Of a stretch of DNA of 64,000 bases, positions 1 to 12,717 are shown piece after piece (the stretch's first letter is position 1; the number at the start of each line of letters is the position of its first letter). The translations under genes were made by a program, and so were the position numbers. The stretch spans positions 16,151,861 through 16,215,860 of the forward strand of contig CM033105.1 in the NCBI GenBank assembly GCA_019321725.1. The letters run 5' to 3'. Source of the stretch: Paulownia fortunei. Its lineage: Eukaryota > Streptophyta > Magnoliopsida > Lamiales > Paulowniaceae. The notes below the pieces were generated by a model that saw only the letters and a list, made by a program, of their open reading frames with translations, did no database searches and had not been told where the DNA came from.

Positions 1-1023
1 ATTAGGAAGTCCACTTGGAGTAAATTAAATTAATCAATTGGATTGATTAAATTAGGATTGAATCAATTGAATTGATTTGGGGATTTTTGAGTCCAAGCCC
101 AAAATAAATGTGGATCACTTAAGAAGCCCACTAAAGTATGAAGAGAATAAATTAAATAAATATGATTTATTTAATTAACATATTTATAGATAAATAAATA
201 TAGTAATCAATTTTATGGGATAAAATAGGCCACTAAGATTTAATTTATGTATAAATATAATTATAGTATATATATATGATATATATCTATCTTGATATTA
301 TTTGAAGAGTTCAAATTAATATCAACAATGTATGTAGATAATTTTGATGATTAATGTAGTCTCAAATTAGTCTACTACATACAATAGGAGAGAGAAAAGA
401 GAAGAGTTCTTGGAAGATTTGGAATCCTTCCAAGATAAGGTTTTGAAATAGTTCAAAATTGAAAAACTTTCCAAGAGTTGGAAAATGATTAAAATTTTCA
501 GCCCTATATATATATGAGGGATGAAAATTACATAATCAATTCAAAAAAAAATTGAGCAAAAATTATTTTGTTTAAAAGTCTTCTATTTTTACTCTCCAAG
601 AAAAGAAAAGAAAGAAAAAGAAAATCAGTTTCTTGTTATTCTCTTCATATTATTGTTTCAATAACTTAAAGAATCAATCTTTATTGTTCTTGAAAATATA
701 CTCCGGTTCTAGATTAGTAAACAATTAAAATGATACTAGCGAATCCTTTTGATTGGTGTTGCTTTTCGTATCGTGGACCTGATAGAGGGGAGACACTTAG
801 ATCCCTACGAGTTCTGATAGTCCAGGATAAGCAATTGATTGTTTCATTCCCTATAACAACCAGAGTGCACGAAAGGTATAATCCGATTTTATATTTATTT
901 ATATATTCACTTGAATAAGCGCGATCGTTAAAATCGCTTTCGAATCAAAGGGGTTAAATTTATGTTTGATAAAAAATTTAATTTTCCGCTGCATATACCC
1001 CTGCGATTATAGCGAACCCAACA
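1..1023 (+). mobile_element. LTR fragment, family A (5' end outside window)
   Basis: The stretch ends in gcgaacccaaca, a normal LTR terminus (...CA). Its reverse complement aligns along its length with 18540-19640. A TATA-like run at 505-515 precedes a purine-rich leader and a conserved block at 720-840, as expected for an LTR promoter and R/U5. No initiator-tRNA primer site follows 1023, so this is a solo LTR or the downstream LTR of an element lying to the left. The superfamily cannot be decided from the LTR alone. The short reading frame at 730-918 lies inside R/U5 and is not a gene. Confidence 0.75.
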
Positions 1024-3604
1024 CTATGATCTTTACTCCTTATTCATAGAAAAGCTCAAGCATTTCATCCAAGAAAACAAGGATCTTACGATCTCCACGA
1101 TTGTTTGCCTCGCCTCAATAATAAGCTAGTCAAAGCGATCTTCATGCCTCATCTATAGCAATACCAATTAGCATGATGAGAGATATTTAAAACATGCTCT
1201 CTTCCTTGTGCGTGTGTGCACAATATATCATATTTATACACACATGCACACATATATGTATCTGCTCACATATAAATAAATCTATTACATTTATATGGAT
1301 ATAGATTAGTGTTGGGCTTTTTTAAAGCACGACTGGTATCACACGATGGACAAGGAACGTGGTTCTGCACAGTGAAGAAGAAAAATAGAAAGAAGGAAAA
1401 AGGTAGAAAGAGGATAGATTCATGGAAGGAGGGGTCGGCAATGGCGGAGTGGTTGGTAGTGCTGGGGAGTGGTTGGAGTGCTGACTAAGGTTTTGAGGTT
1501 GGAAAGAAGAAAAGGCAAGGAGAAAGGGAGAATAGGAAAAACAAAATAGAAACGAAAAAGGAAAAATTAAAAAAAATAACAAAAGAATCTAAAAGTACCT
1601 CTATATTTTTGTCAAATCTTAACATCAACATGCATACACACAAAATAAACCATGTTGGAACCGACCCTATATTCCGAGTCGAGTCAGGTCAGCTTTGGTC
1701 GGGTTTCAAACCTGTTGGTATCAGGTAGGGTCCAGTCTAGGTAAGCTCCCATTTAATGAGTCTGGCATGGCATGGGTCTGGATAGGGCAATTTGCTAATC
1801 ATTACAAGCTTTTGCCCATTTCTAACTTGTTAACACCAACCTATTTTCAACAAATCCCTTTCTACCCAGTTTAAACCAGACCATACTAGCGTATTTGCCA
1901 CCCTTAATAACTAAAAAATCCTAAGTTGAGACGATAAAATATCTTGGGATCATCTACTTAACACATAACATTACAAATTCTAATTGAGAATTATATTTAG
2001 GCATTAGTACCTCAAATTTGCAATTTAGCAACCAATAATGGTTGCAAACAGATTTCTTAAATTCTGGACAAGACAAAAGCTTGAACCTGAAAGAGTGTTG
2101 TTCAAAGCTTATGGGAAAGTCGGAAAGTATGACATGCATTCAAGGGTATTCCAGATAGTCCCAAGCGAATGAGAAGTTGGGAGCATAAAACAATTTTCAA
2201 AGGGGGATAAATAGGTGAGGGACAATTAAATGGGGGCAGTTGCTCCCATCGGCCCCCTTGATGCATCCACCCTTGTGACTAAGTTGTTTTTAATCGTTGC
2301 AAGTCTTAAATATAATAATCTCTCATGGTAAATAAAATAATATATACTATTAGCCTAAAACAAGTTTGCAGATTTTTTACATGGAATAAAGATTTTTAGT
2401 CAGTACCCTCTAATAAAATATGTCATACAATTGTTTTTTTGGTTCTTTTATGTACTTAACACGAACATCTTATTCTTTTAACTATCTTGATCTAAATTTT
2501 TCCTACAGAACAGTCATAAGATTCAAAAACACTATCCTTCTAGTTCACTTAGATAATAACAAAAATCGGGTTAGACTAATTCCCTTTAGAAATATGAAAA
2601 GAGTTTTCAAAAAGTTCTACATAGGAGTTTGTGGCAAATGCTTAGGTTGATATATGGCACTTATACTAGTATGAAGGTTTAAATGATTTCAATTGCAATA
2701 CTTATCAGCTATAACTGTTGGCATAACACATGAGGCTTGGACTCGAATGGTATAAAAGCCAAGGGCACAATAATCCTATTTGGGGCAATTGCTAGGGAGG
2801 GATGATTAGTATGGCCAAGGCAATGATTGCTCTTGTGCGCCTCCAATGATTTCCCTTTGGTGGAGGCCCGAGGTCTAAATTCTATATTCTGCTTAACACT
2901 TTCTTTTGAACAAATTGATTTTTAATAACTACATGATTAACTCCTACAACAGAGAACATATTACAGAAATTTACTTTTTCATTGGAAAGAAGCTTTAACC
3001 AAGCTTTTATCCTGTTAATTTAAAATTTTATTGATATATCACAATATGACATAATAGATTTAATTTCCATCTTATTAAATTAAAATGAAGGCATAACTAG
3101 TGTGTTAATACAAAATTCTTCTATTTAAGGTATAAGACAAGGATTTTTGGACAAGAAAATAAAAATTCAGACATCTTTTATGGGACGGAGGGAATATATC
3201 TGTATGCTCACTTTCCCATCAGTTTCGAAACAATAGCGCATGCAGTTGAAAAGCATGTCCCGCCTCTCCAACTTTTCCATTCTTGAGAAAGCACATTTAT
3301 TTCAAAAACTTCAAACTTTCGAAGACTCCTTCAAATTCAAGTTCTAAGCTTTCTACATGATTAACTTCAAACAATATTTGGGGAATGATATATGTAGTTA
3401 TGTTTTTGCCCACTGATGAAGTATTTTGAATCCATCACTGTGTAAAGAATGTTGTATTATTAACACCTAATCGGTTGAGGAGATAACCAACTAGTTATTT
3501 TTATTATTCAAACATAAGGCACAATTGGTAAAGCATCAAACATGACATAGACTTGACTGTGTTAGAAGTTGATTTTTGCATCTATCCAAGCCATATTCTT
3601 TTCA
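1024..3604. other. Non-coding, transposon-like intergenic DNA
   Basis: No gene could be supported. 1370-1580 is a purine-rich low-complexity tract. 1655-1900 has the GGGT/GGCC-rich, partly inverted composition of small non-autonomous DNA transposons, but I could not define its ends. The remaining short reading frames have no recognisable motif. Confidence 0.5.
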
Positions 3605-3612
3605 TAGTATTA

Positions 3613-4353
3613 GGGTTGTCAACTGAGATAGGCCTTCCCAAAGCCAATTGTTTGACCTGCTTGTATTTGAGTCAAGCCTAATTAAATATGAGTAAAGCTG
3701 AGTTTCATCATTCAAATTGACCCTGACGAATTTATGAGCTGAGCGTGAGCCTTATTCGGCTCAGCCCGAATACCTGAACACTTATGTTTTAGCCACAATT
3801 TAAATATCTCATGCAATTACTTTTCCTGTTATATAAATAAGAAAGCTAAAACTGAAGTAAGATATGTAGTAGGTTTTGGCTATAAGCTTATGAAATGACG
3901 GAGTGCACATATGCATGCATATTCTTATTTAGAAGAGATTTTGGTAATATCTCTCAAGTTTTTATATTATGTCATTGTTATTTACAAGGATTTGAAAATT
4001 GATAAACATTATTATAGATATTTGCGTCTTGACTTTTGAAGTAATGATGTTTATTAATTTTATGTTATGGATTACAAGTTTGGAATTTATCTATTTAGTG
4101 CCTTAAACTTTCATCTTGTGTATTATGCAAGATTAGTTTCTTCGAATACATTTGAATGTGTAGTTTTTTTGTTTTTTTTATTAAGAAAAAACTAGCTCAA
4201 AGTAAGCACAAAGATTCTAATAAAACATGAGACAAGTTTGAGCCAAGCCAACAAAAATATAAGCTGAGTTTGAGCTTATTGTCATCCAGCACAATTAATT
4301 TGAGCATGGGCCAATCTGAGCTCGGCTTAGAAGGCCTGACCAAATTGAGAGCC
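3613..4353. mobile_element. Non-autonomous hAT-like DNA transposon
   Basis: A 741 bp segment is flanked by perfect 8 bp direct repeats, tagtatta, at 3605-3612 and 4354-4361. Its ends form an imperfect inverted repeat: gggttgtcaactgag on the left, and ggctctcaatttgg read inward from the right, both followed by aggcctt. Subterminal copies of an agctcggct/agccgagct-type motif occur at both ends. The 8 bp duplication and GGGTTGTCAA-type end are typical of hAT elements. No transposase is encoded, so mobilisation would depend on an autonomous relative. Confidence 0.75.
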
Positions 4354-4361
4354 TAGTATTA

Positions 4362-5140
4362 GAATAATGTGCACCCCTTGAGTGAGACTTAAACTAAGAC
4401 TTTCAGGCTCCTGCAATCTAAAGTTTTGCTATTTGTAAGTTTAGATTTCTCAAAAAACTTTAGGCTATTCCAGATGGTATATCGTTGCTCAGAGCAGGCA
4501 GTATTTGTTTCCTCTTTAGCATAAGTGTTGTTTAGTGTGGAGAGTGCATTAACCCTATCCCTGAAGATTGTAATCAAAATGCAGATTCCTGATAGTATTC
4601 ACATTTAATATGCGTTGTTCGAGACAAAAAAGTATGGACTAGTTTATGACACTTCAATAAATTGTGAACTCAGAGAAGGCTAAATAATTTTCATAAACAA
4701 AGATCTGTATGTATAAATCTACATAAAGCTCATTGCTGACACTAAAGGTTGAATTGAAAAAATCACAACTTGAATTTTGTCTGACTTATAATTTGTTCTT
4801 TAAGATATAAAACAATGAATCTATTCTTTTCCAAGCTGTAGATTCAGTTCTTTGGCAAAAATCATACAAATTGTGTTGATGTGACAGGTAAAAGTCCACA
4901 CAGAAAGAAAAACCAGACACCATTAAACAACTATTGAGATGATCAACCCAAACAAAAATCTAATACTTAATCTGCCAACACTATAAAGTGAAAATTTAAT
5001 AGTTATTACTTGTCATACAACAGACTTGGTGTTTGTGATTTCATTCTTATCAAATTTAGAATGCATTGCTGCTGACTGCTCATTATTTTCTCAAGGAAGA
5101 CACCTGCTATTTAAAACTTGAAAATGCAAGAAACACTGAC
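4362..5140. other. No gene seen; where phosphatase exon 4 onward would be expected
   Basis: Read on the minus strand, this follows the donor of phosphatase exon 3. I searched it for the metal-binding motifs that normally start the next exon (DLGQT-like, GDLSY-like) and saw none. It looks like intron or unrelated sequence. Confidence 0.45.
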
Positions 5141-6298
5141 CAATTATTCCAAATTTGTAAGGAGCATCTGGATCAATTGGCAGTGGTGTTCGAAACCAAA
5201 ACCTTCTAGAAGAATCACCATCTCCAATCTCATAGTAATACTTTGTGTCATACTGAAAAAGCAAACACCTATCTTGATGAGGGAACAGATATAAACTGAG
5301 AACTTTGTGCATTTGTTTCTATTGACAACTAAAATTTAAGGCATTTATATTACAGATGTCCACATTATTTTAAATTTTGAACTGAAAAAACGTGCTCCTT
5401 GCTTCAATTTGCAGAACTTGGACATTGATGTCACAGCAAATTAGACAATAAAATACAAAGTTACCTGAAGACCATCAACTAAGCATTGATGAATATATCC
5501 AGATTTATAGTTGTAAAACGTATAGTTTTGCACTGTCCCTTCTGCAGTAAACTCATATTTTCCTTCTGATAAGCCATATCGAACTTTGTTGGACCCCAGT
5601 TCATCAGCTGTTACCCATGAAATAATCACAGCCTTCCCATCATAGTCACCCTGGGTGATGTGCACCTGGAAAACAAGTTTTATCAGAATATTACAAAAAC
5701 ATCCCAGGAAAAAGAAAATAAAACAGACAAATCCATGTGATTAACTGAGCCTAATGTTACCAAGCAATAAAATATCTCACCAATCTTTAGCCCATGATCT
5801 GAAGTTACACAGAATTCAACATCGACCAAGTAACTAAAAGGCCTTGAAGGTTCTAAATGATATATGCACATCCTAATACTTAGTATATAGGCTAATTTAT
5901 ATTTAACAAAAATGTGTTTTTACATCCATTCCGACAATATTTCAAAACCAGCTTTTTGTACTCTATAAGCAAATAAGGAAAAATCAACTGTCGACAAGAG
6001 ACTAAACAAACCCAATCCTTGAAATCAAGTGATTATACATTTTTTTGACTTTTTATCTCTATTTGTAAGTGGGATTATGCGGTTAATAGGAAACATGAAA
6101 GCTTACTTGCTGTGGTGCATTGTAACCTTTAGGCACTGCAAAAACTTCATTGTCCAGAGGAATATCAATTGATGGCCACTCATTACGAACAAAAGCACTA
6201 GTCACACCAGCACTCCCATTGCTTATGCAGCTAAACAGAACAGATGACAAAAGCAATAATTGAACCAGCATTGAGCCCTTATTCCTGAACATCGTCAT
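5141..6298 (-). pseudogene. PAP26-like: Purple acid phosphatase N-terminal part (three exons), PAP26-like
   Basis: Purple acid phosphatases are secreted or vacuolar binuclear metallohydrolases that release phosphate from organic esters. Three phase-compatible exons are visible on the minus strand: 6107-6298 (64 codons, start at 6298), 5465-5665 (67 codons) and 5141-5252 (37 codons plus one base). All have good splice sites: donors gtaagc, gtaact and gtcagt, acceptors ending cag. The product begins with a hydrophobic signal peptide (about residues 10-32), then motifs such as NEWPSIDIPLDNEVFAVPKG, HITQGDYDGKAVIISWVT and DTKYYYEIGDG, matching the fibronectin-like N-terminal domain of the PAP26 branch. 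The full protein is usually about 460-480 residues. The metallophosphoesterase domain with all metal ligands is missing, although exon 3 ends in a normal donor. I infer a 3'-truncated gene, or one whose remainder was lost or misplaced in assembly. Confidence 0.85.
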
Positions 6299-6890
6299 AA
6301 TTATACATCCACTGCATCCAAAACAAACACATCAGAAAATCAATCATCAAGCAGCAATAGCTCAATAAAAAAAAAAGAAAAAACATTATAATTTTCTAAA
6401 TTTTATCCAATTATATAACCATAACCAGGCGGTAGCATGCCCTCAACTTGAGTTTACACAACATAAACACTTTGTTCCACAGAACTCAAATCATATAATC
6501 CTTGATTAAATACTACAAGTATCTGCTTCGAATCATTAACTTACCTTAACACCTCACTCCCTCATTAAAGAATTATGCATTTGAAATTGGAAAGCAATCA
6601 AGGACAGATCAAAGCATAAAAATATCTAAACATTTCACAAAACTCCACTCGATTAAGAATCTACATTCAGCAATCAAAATCACATATATCAACCCCAAAA
6701 ATGCAAGCCTCTAGCTTCCACACAAGTAATAGATCCGTTCATAACAATGAAACACACAATTATTTTCCTTCTTGCAAGTAAAAAAAATCATTCGGGTAAC
6801 ATGCTTTAATTATAATCATCGATGCAGTTTATGTATAAATATATTGATTCAGACTCAATTTATGGTATGACAATGCGAACGTACATGTAC
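6299..6890 (-). other. 5' UTR and 5' UTR intron of the phosphatase
   Basis: On the minus strand an acceptor (ggatgcag) ends at 6312, 13 bases before the chosen start codon. A matching donor (cag followed by gtacatg) lies near 6890. This suggests a leader intron of about 580 bp, a common arrangement. In the leader exon an out-of-frame ATG at 6308-6306 opens a 9-codon upstream frame overlapping the main start. In-frame ATGs at 6298 and 6292 are both possible starts. Confidence 0.55.
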
Positions 6891-7082
6891 CTGAAATTGT
6901 TAAGGGAAGGCTGGTTTTGCTGCTTTGAATCAAAAGGAGAAATTATTCAATGACTATATGTATGGGCGAGGCGCAAGCTAGGATTGTTCATGGTGAAGTG
7001 GGGCCGGCGTTTGTAGAATTTGGAGGCGAGAAATTGTCTTGAACTTGTCGGAGCACCATTGGTTAGAAGCACGGTTACCCGT

Positions 7083-7142
7083 CACGAAGAAATGGGCTCC
7101 AATATTGATGGACACGAAGAAATGGGCTCCCATATTCGATTA
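7083..7142. repeat. Two-copy 30 bp tandem repeat
   Basis: Two adjacent units beginning cacgaagaaatgggctcc (7083-7112 and 7113-7142) differ mainly in their last bases. They lie just upstream of the phosphatase leader on its promoter side. The plus-strand reading frame across them (7020-7259) has no recognisable domain. Confidence 0.8.
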
Positions 7143-7439
7143 TTGATTTCGGAAAGGGCTTTGTCTGCGCCATCTCTGTACAGTTTTTGTTTAATGATTA
7201 ATCCAAAAACCGAGGCCGAATTTTTCTATCTCGTTTATTTGGTAAGAAATGTCATTTGAAAAATTGAGGTTAAAAATCAAAAGGAAATGTTTCTTCTGAT
7301 TTCTGTGTGTTTTGGGGTAAATAATTCAAAATGAAAATGATGTATAGTTGATGTATCTGGCCCTATTTATTAGAATGGATTTATATTGGGAAAGGGAAAA
7401 AACACACCCACAACATGTCCCAACATAGCATAAATTATT

Positions 7440-8395
7440 GGATTAATTTTATTTTATCCTAATAGTATCACTTTATTCCATTTTACTTTCAATTATTTAA
7501 CTTTACCTTTTGTATTTTCATTCTATTATATTTTACTTTTTTATATACTAATTGTTTCACTTTATTACCCTATATTTTTGAAAAATAATCAAATTAACCG
7601 AATTTTTAGTAAAATTATTTTAATTTTTTTAATAATAATATATTTATATTTATGTTTTAATAATTTTTTTCAACTTGATTAATTAACACTTATCATTAAA
7701 TTTATTTAAAATCTTATTTTACTTAAATTGTAATAATTATTTTTAATTTAACAAAGTTTCTATTAAATTACTATATAGTAGAATATTTTTTTATTAGTTA
7801 ATACGATTTACTTATGAATTTTCTACTCATTTTAAATCTATAAAAATATAATGTACTTTTAAATAATATTATATGAAATATGTACAATATTAATAATTAA
7901 TTTTTATTATTACTATAATTATCATAAGTTCATAAAAACTATGTTAAATTCAAAAATTATTTCCATAAAAATTTGATAATTTCATTAATAATAAAAAATT
8001 TATTACTAATATTTTACGTATTTAACAAAATATCATTTAGAAATATATTATATATTTTTCATATTTATGATTAATAGAAATTTATAAGTAAAATGTATCA
8101 ACTAATAAAAAATATTCTACAATATAGAAATTTAACAGGAACTATGTTTATAAAAGATAGTCATTAAAATTAAAGTATAATAAAGTTTTAAATAAATTTA
8201 ATATTAAATATTAATTAATTAAGTTAAAAAATTATTATAATAATAATACAAGTATAATAATTTTAGAGCATTTTAAAGTAATTTTATTTTAAATAATATG
8301 TAAGGGCAATATAGTTATTTTTTTAAAGATAATTATAAATATAATGAGGTAAAGTTATACTTATCAAGAGTAGAGGGGTAAAGTGGAATTAACTC
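7440..8395. mobile_element. Foldback MITE, Mutator-like (9 bp target duplication)
   Basis: The element is flanked by identical 9 bp direct repeats, taaattatt, at 7431-7439 and 8396-8404. It begins ggattaattttattttatc, and its other end read inward is gagttaattccactttaccc. The similarity continues inward almost to the middle (for example 7779-7830 against the complement of 8072-8120), so it is one giant imperfect hairpin with arms of over 400 bp. A 9 bp duplication with very long inverted arms points to a Mutator-derived MITE. It is very AT-rich and encodes nothing. Confidence 0.75.
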
Positions 8396-8404
8396 TAAAT
8401 TATT

Positions 8405-8975
8405 AGTAATTTAATTTTATTTAAGCCTCTTTTGTTGGGCAGAGATTGATGTTTATCATAATTTTCTATTGGATAAAATTTCTTAAACTTTGAGAAAGAA
8501 AACATATTCAAAATTAGAAATATTATACCTAAAATCTAGGAATCTGAATTTTTTTCTATGTTTTCTTATTTTATGGGAATTTGAAATTAAATATTTACAA
8601 TATTGTTGATCTACATATATGTGTGTATATATTTATGAGTATTTTCTTTTTTTAATAAACTTGAACTATGAAACATATGGAAAAAGGAGAGAGGCAAGAT
8701 TCAACCCCCTAACATAATCTATAAATAAATTGAGGTCAGATGCCATGACTCCTAATGAATATTAGTATATATATTTATAAGTATATGTTCATAACGTGTG
8801 TGTTGCATTATGCACCAGGTGGGTAGATATGTGTCAACTGTGTACATTTATGTGAAAGATGGTGTATTTAAGGATGGATGTTGCGCCCAATAAATATGCA
8901 CTGAGTGCAACATCTAATAAACCATTTAAAAACATATAAATATTTATGTTGTATAGATAGACATATATGTATATA

Positions 8976-9007
<32 letters not shown>

Positions 9008-9803
9008 AGATGCATATTTTGTTGGGTTTGCAGGATCAGGATACATGACATAATAAAAATTAAATTTTTTTTAAAACAAAAAAAATATATATTATAACAT
9101 TTATGATTTAACACGTCCTATTTCTATGTGCTGATTAATTAGGCATATTTTGATTCGTCAAGATCCTTTCCTAATTAATTCATGTGCTTATAATTGATTT
9201 GCTTTGATTTTTTAACTTCTTGGTTGGATTCAGTTAACTTTAGAGAACCAAAACGCTTGTACTTTATAGTTAGTCCACACGCCAAAAGCACATGCAATAT
9301 TCAATTTATGCTATTAGATTGAATTCAGCGGTTCATTCAGTTAGAAATATATTTTGTAGACTTCGATAACAATGAGGTTGACTACAAAAGTCCCTCCAAA
9401 ACTCTTGTAACTTCTTCTTTATTATGAAAACTATGTAAGGCTATTTTTGTAGAAACAAAGCATAACAGAGTACAAGATAGAGACCAAATCAGAGCAGAGC
9501 AAAAGACAGAGTCGATCTGATCAAAGTATCAGTGCACTCAGATGCGACAATAGGACATCAAAGAACTTAGTACAGTTTGTAGTAGAGTCCAAGATCATAG
9601 TTGAAGTTTGTAGTAGAGATAATCTTTTAGCATACAGAGGATGGAAGTTGTATCTCAATGTAATAATACAACCACCTGTAGTAGTAGTAAGTAGGTGAGA
9701 AAAATCCAAGAAAAATGGATAATGTCTACCAAAGAAAGAACATCTCAATACTAAAAGAACGAAAGGATTTACAGTACCACGCACGATCAAGCATATGGAT
9801 TAT
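8405..9803. other. Intergenic AT-rich DNA with a microsatellite
   Basis: No gene is supported. A compound microsatellite lies at 8961-9008. 9380-9800 is less AT-rich and could be decayed transposon or UTR, but no protein motif was recognisable in any frame. Confidence 0.4.
8961..9008. repeat. Compound (AT)n(GT)n microsatellite
   Basis: Alternating AT/TA from 8961 passes directly into about nine GT repeats ending near 9008. Confidence 0.95.
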
Positions 9804-12717
9804 TGTTGGAAATAACTTTATAGAAGAAAAAGAAAATGATATTTTTCCGATCAAATCAAACGCAATGGAAAGATGTTGCATCAGGCACTACAAAGATTTT
9901 CACAAAATAATGTAGTTGTATAAATATGTAATTTTAATCGATTTTATAAAATATAACAATTATATTTAGAAGAGTTTCACAAAACATAACATGATAGAAG
10001 AAGCCATTTTTTTCTTCTAATGATACTTTGAGAATTTTCAAGTCTTCTTCATCAAGTTTCAATCAGATTTGAATAAGATTATATGTTTAATTTATCTTAT
10101 GATATTTTCAATTCATGAAATCACAAGAATGAGAAAGGGAAGAAAAATATTTAGCAAGAAGTTAGAGAATTCTCTCTCTCTCTCTCTCTTGGTGAAAAGG
10201 TGTGGTTGTGGAGAGAGAGATTCTTTTTATAATTGTTGAATCCTTAGTTTTATAATTCTCTTCTAACTCTAAGCAGATACCTTAGCTGATAGGAAAGTTA
10301 TCTTTAATCTTTCTTTTGTAATTATCTAAAATTCATGATTTTAGATGATAATTATAAATATTAAAATAAATATCTCATATTTATTTATTACCTAACAACA
10401 TAGACGGATGGAAGGGCCCTTAATTTTTCAGAATTTTAATTTTAATATATAAATTTCACAAATTAAAATTTTGTCCCTTCTTAAATAATTAAATTATCCT
10501 AGTCGCCCCCTCAAATTTTAATAATCCTATTTTAAATATGTAAATTTATTAAATTTAAAGATGTTCTAAAATTATGTTAAACTTTATTCTTTTTTTAAAT
10601 TTTAGGTGTTGGAATTTATTATTAATACAAAGTTCTAAAATGTATTTAAACTAACTTAAAAGTTTTATTTTGATTTTGTTTCTACAAACATCACTTATTT
10701 TAGTCAAAAAATACTCATTATTGTTATTTGTAATTTTTAATTTTTAATTTTTTACTTATTTGATTCCACTTTGTTTACTTATTATTTGAGATTACCCTAA
10801 TTCTTATTTTGTAAGAAATCACAAGTGTATATTTTTTATGATATAAATTTTATTTCATTTGGGTAATGATTATGAAACAATACTCAGATTCTTCCACTAG
10901 TTTTTGAAAGCAAGCATTATTGGCAAAATCTATTTTTGACATGCTATCATAAATTTTTCTTAACGTTAAGAATTATTTTTATTTGAATAATATATCTCTT
11001 TCATAATAAAAGTAGTTAAGAACTTCGTTTTTAATGTATTTTTAATTCACTGGTTTTTTAAAACATCAATTTATTTATTTTTATTGTTCTTCATTTGTCC
11101 AATACTTTGCATTTCTTTACTTTTGAATTTTGTTTAGTCCAATGACTTTTCATTTATCCAATACTTTGCATTTGTTTACTTTTCATCTCATTTCGGTTAT
11201 CATATGGGACATGATTTCATAACATCACAGTTAAAACTTTAAAATTATTTTTTTATTTAAAATATGTTTCACGATTGGACTTTTTATCAAGTAATCTTTT
11301 ATAAATGTACTTATTTAAATTCCATTTTATTTGAAGATAACTTTTTATTTTTATAATAATGAGAAAATTTTTAATACTTAATAATGATTAATAAGATTGT
11401 GATGAAATTGTGAAAGGTAGTACAATTTTTAGACCATATTTCTAATTTTGTAAGTTAGTTTTTTCTTTTGTGTTGGATTTAATTTTATTTAGTTCTCATT
11501 TTCATTTAAAAGTCGATATAAAAAATTTATGTACAAATATCACATAATAAATTTATATTTATATATTTTTTTGATAATTAGTTAAGTAAAAATCACAATA
11601 AAAAATATTTTTATATGTGAAAAAATAAATATTAATTTTATATTTTTAATGATCCAATGTCGCCACTCCCCCTCCCCCCAGAATAATCTTGGCTCCATCC
11701 TGCCCAACAATATCAGATATCCCTGATATTTTTTTATATATATAATTAAAACCCTTTTTAAGAAATAATTTTCTATAATTACAAGTACAATTAAATTTAT
11801 TGTATAAAATTTATTGTAGTGTTTATGAAGGTGGATTGGGGATCTATGTACCTATAATTACAAGATTTAAATTTGAATAATTAATTAAATTCATTCAATT
11901 TATTAATTTCAAGATTGCCCCAATAAAAACCTAAAATTATACTTTTATTATAGAACAATTCACTCTGATCAACATTGAATAGTCCATCAATATAATCATT
12001 ATATATAGTTTAACTCTCCATAAACGATTCATCAATAAAACTATATTTTCTATTAACCTTTCTAATTATCTATTATTTCTTTTATACCATTAATTCACTA
12101 GTAAACAGTTAATTTACTTCCACATGAATGTATGAATTCCATATCTATAAGTCACATTTCCAATTACCTATCCTAATATGATTCCAAAATGCAAGTGTTT
12201 AGGAATGTTAACTAACAAACATTTAACGAGTAAATCAAAGATCATACAGAAATAAATAGGTGTCTATAACCATTCATGATTAAGATGAACTAATATATGA
12301 TCATCTATTAATGTCATTTGAATATTCAGAAAACAACAAAATTTATGTGAAAACTCAAATTACATCTAATCTAGTCCTATATAATCACATTATATAAAGT
12401 GCATCTATTCTGATGTCACTACATCAATAGTCTAGATAAGACCATTACGTTCTTAACATTAATGGACCGCACTTATAATAATTTTATTAAAGATCTTAAC
12501 TTTAATTAATTTCATTATGGACTAACTTAGTTTATTATCTATAATGTTAATCCTCTTGTATATGACACTTATATACTAAGATTATAATTACATAAATAAA
12601 TAGAATTTTTTTTATATTCACTAGCATACTAATATGCATAAAATAAGTACAAAATATTATTTTATTAATTCAATAATTAATGTACTGATACATGCTTTTA
12701 GAGCACTATCCCTAATA
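9804..12717 (-). mobile_element. LTR-like repeat split by a DNA transposon
   Basis: The ends are short inverted repeats of LTR type: tgttggaaata at 9804 and, read inward from 12717, tattaggata-like sequence (TG decayed to TA). Removing the insertion at 10402-11705 and one copy of its target duplication leaves about 1.6 kb. A (CT)n run lies at about 10172-10190. No matching 5 bp duplication was found outside the ends and no coding region is attached, so the assignment is tentative. Confidence 0.45.
10402..11705. mobile_element. Non-autonomous DNA transposon, hAT-like, nested in the LTR
   Basis: Flanking 8-mers are aacaacat (10394-10401) and aacaatat (11706-11713), an 8 bp target duplication with one mismatch. 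The ends are imperfectly inverted: gacggatggaagg on the left, and ggcaggatggagcc read inward from the right. The interior is AT-rich and has no transposase. It interrupts an otherwise LTR-like stretch, so it is younger than that LTR. Confidence 0.55.

Noticed and set aside
1322..1582. 86-codon minus-strand Phe/Ser-rich frame
   Set aside because: Low-complexity purine tract on the plus strand; no motif and biased composition.
7020..7259. 79-codon plus-strand frame upstream of the phosphatase
   Set aside because: It spans a 30 bp tandem repeat in the antisense promoter region and has no recognisable motif.
8834..9046. 70-codon minus-strand frame
   Set aside because: Its Thr-His and Ile-Tyr runs are translations of the (AT)n(GT)n microsatellite.
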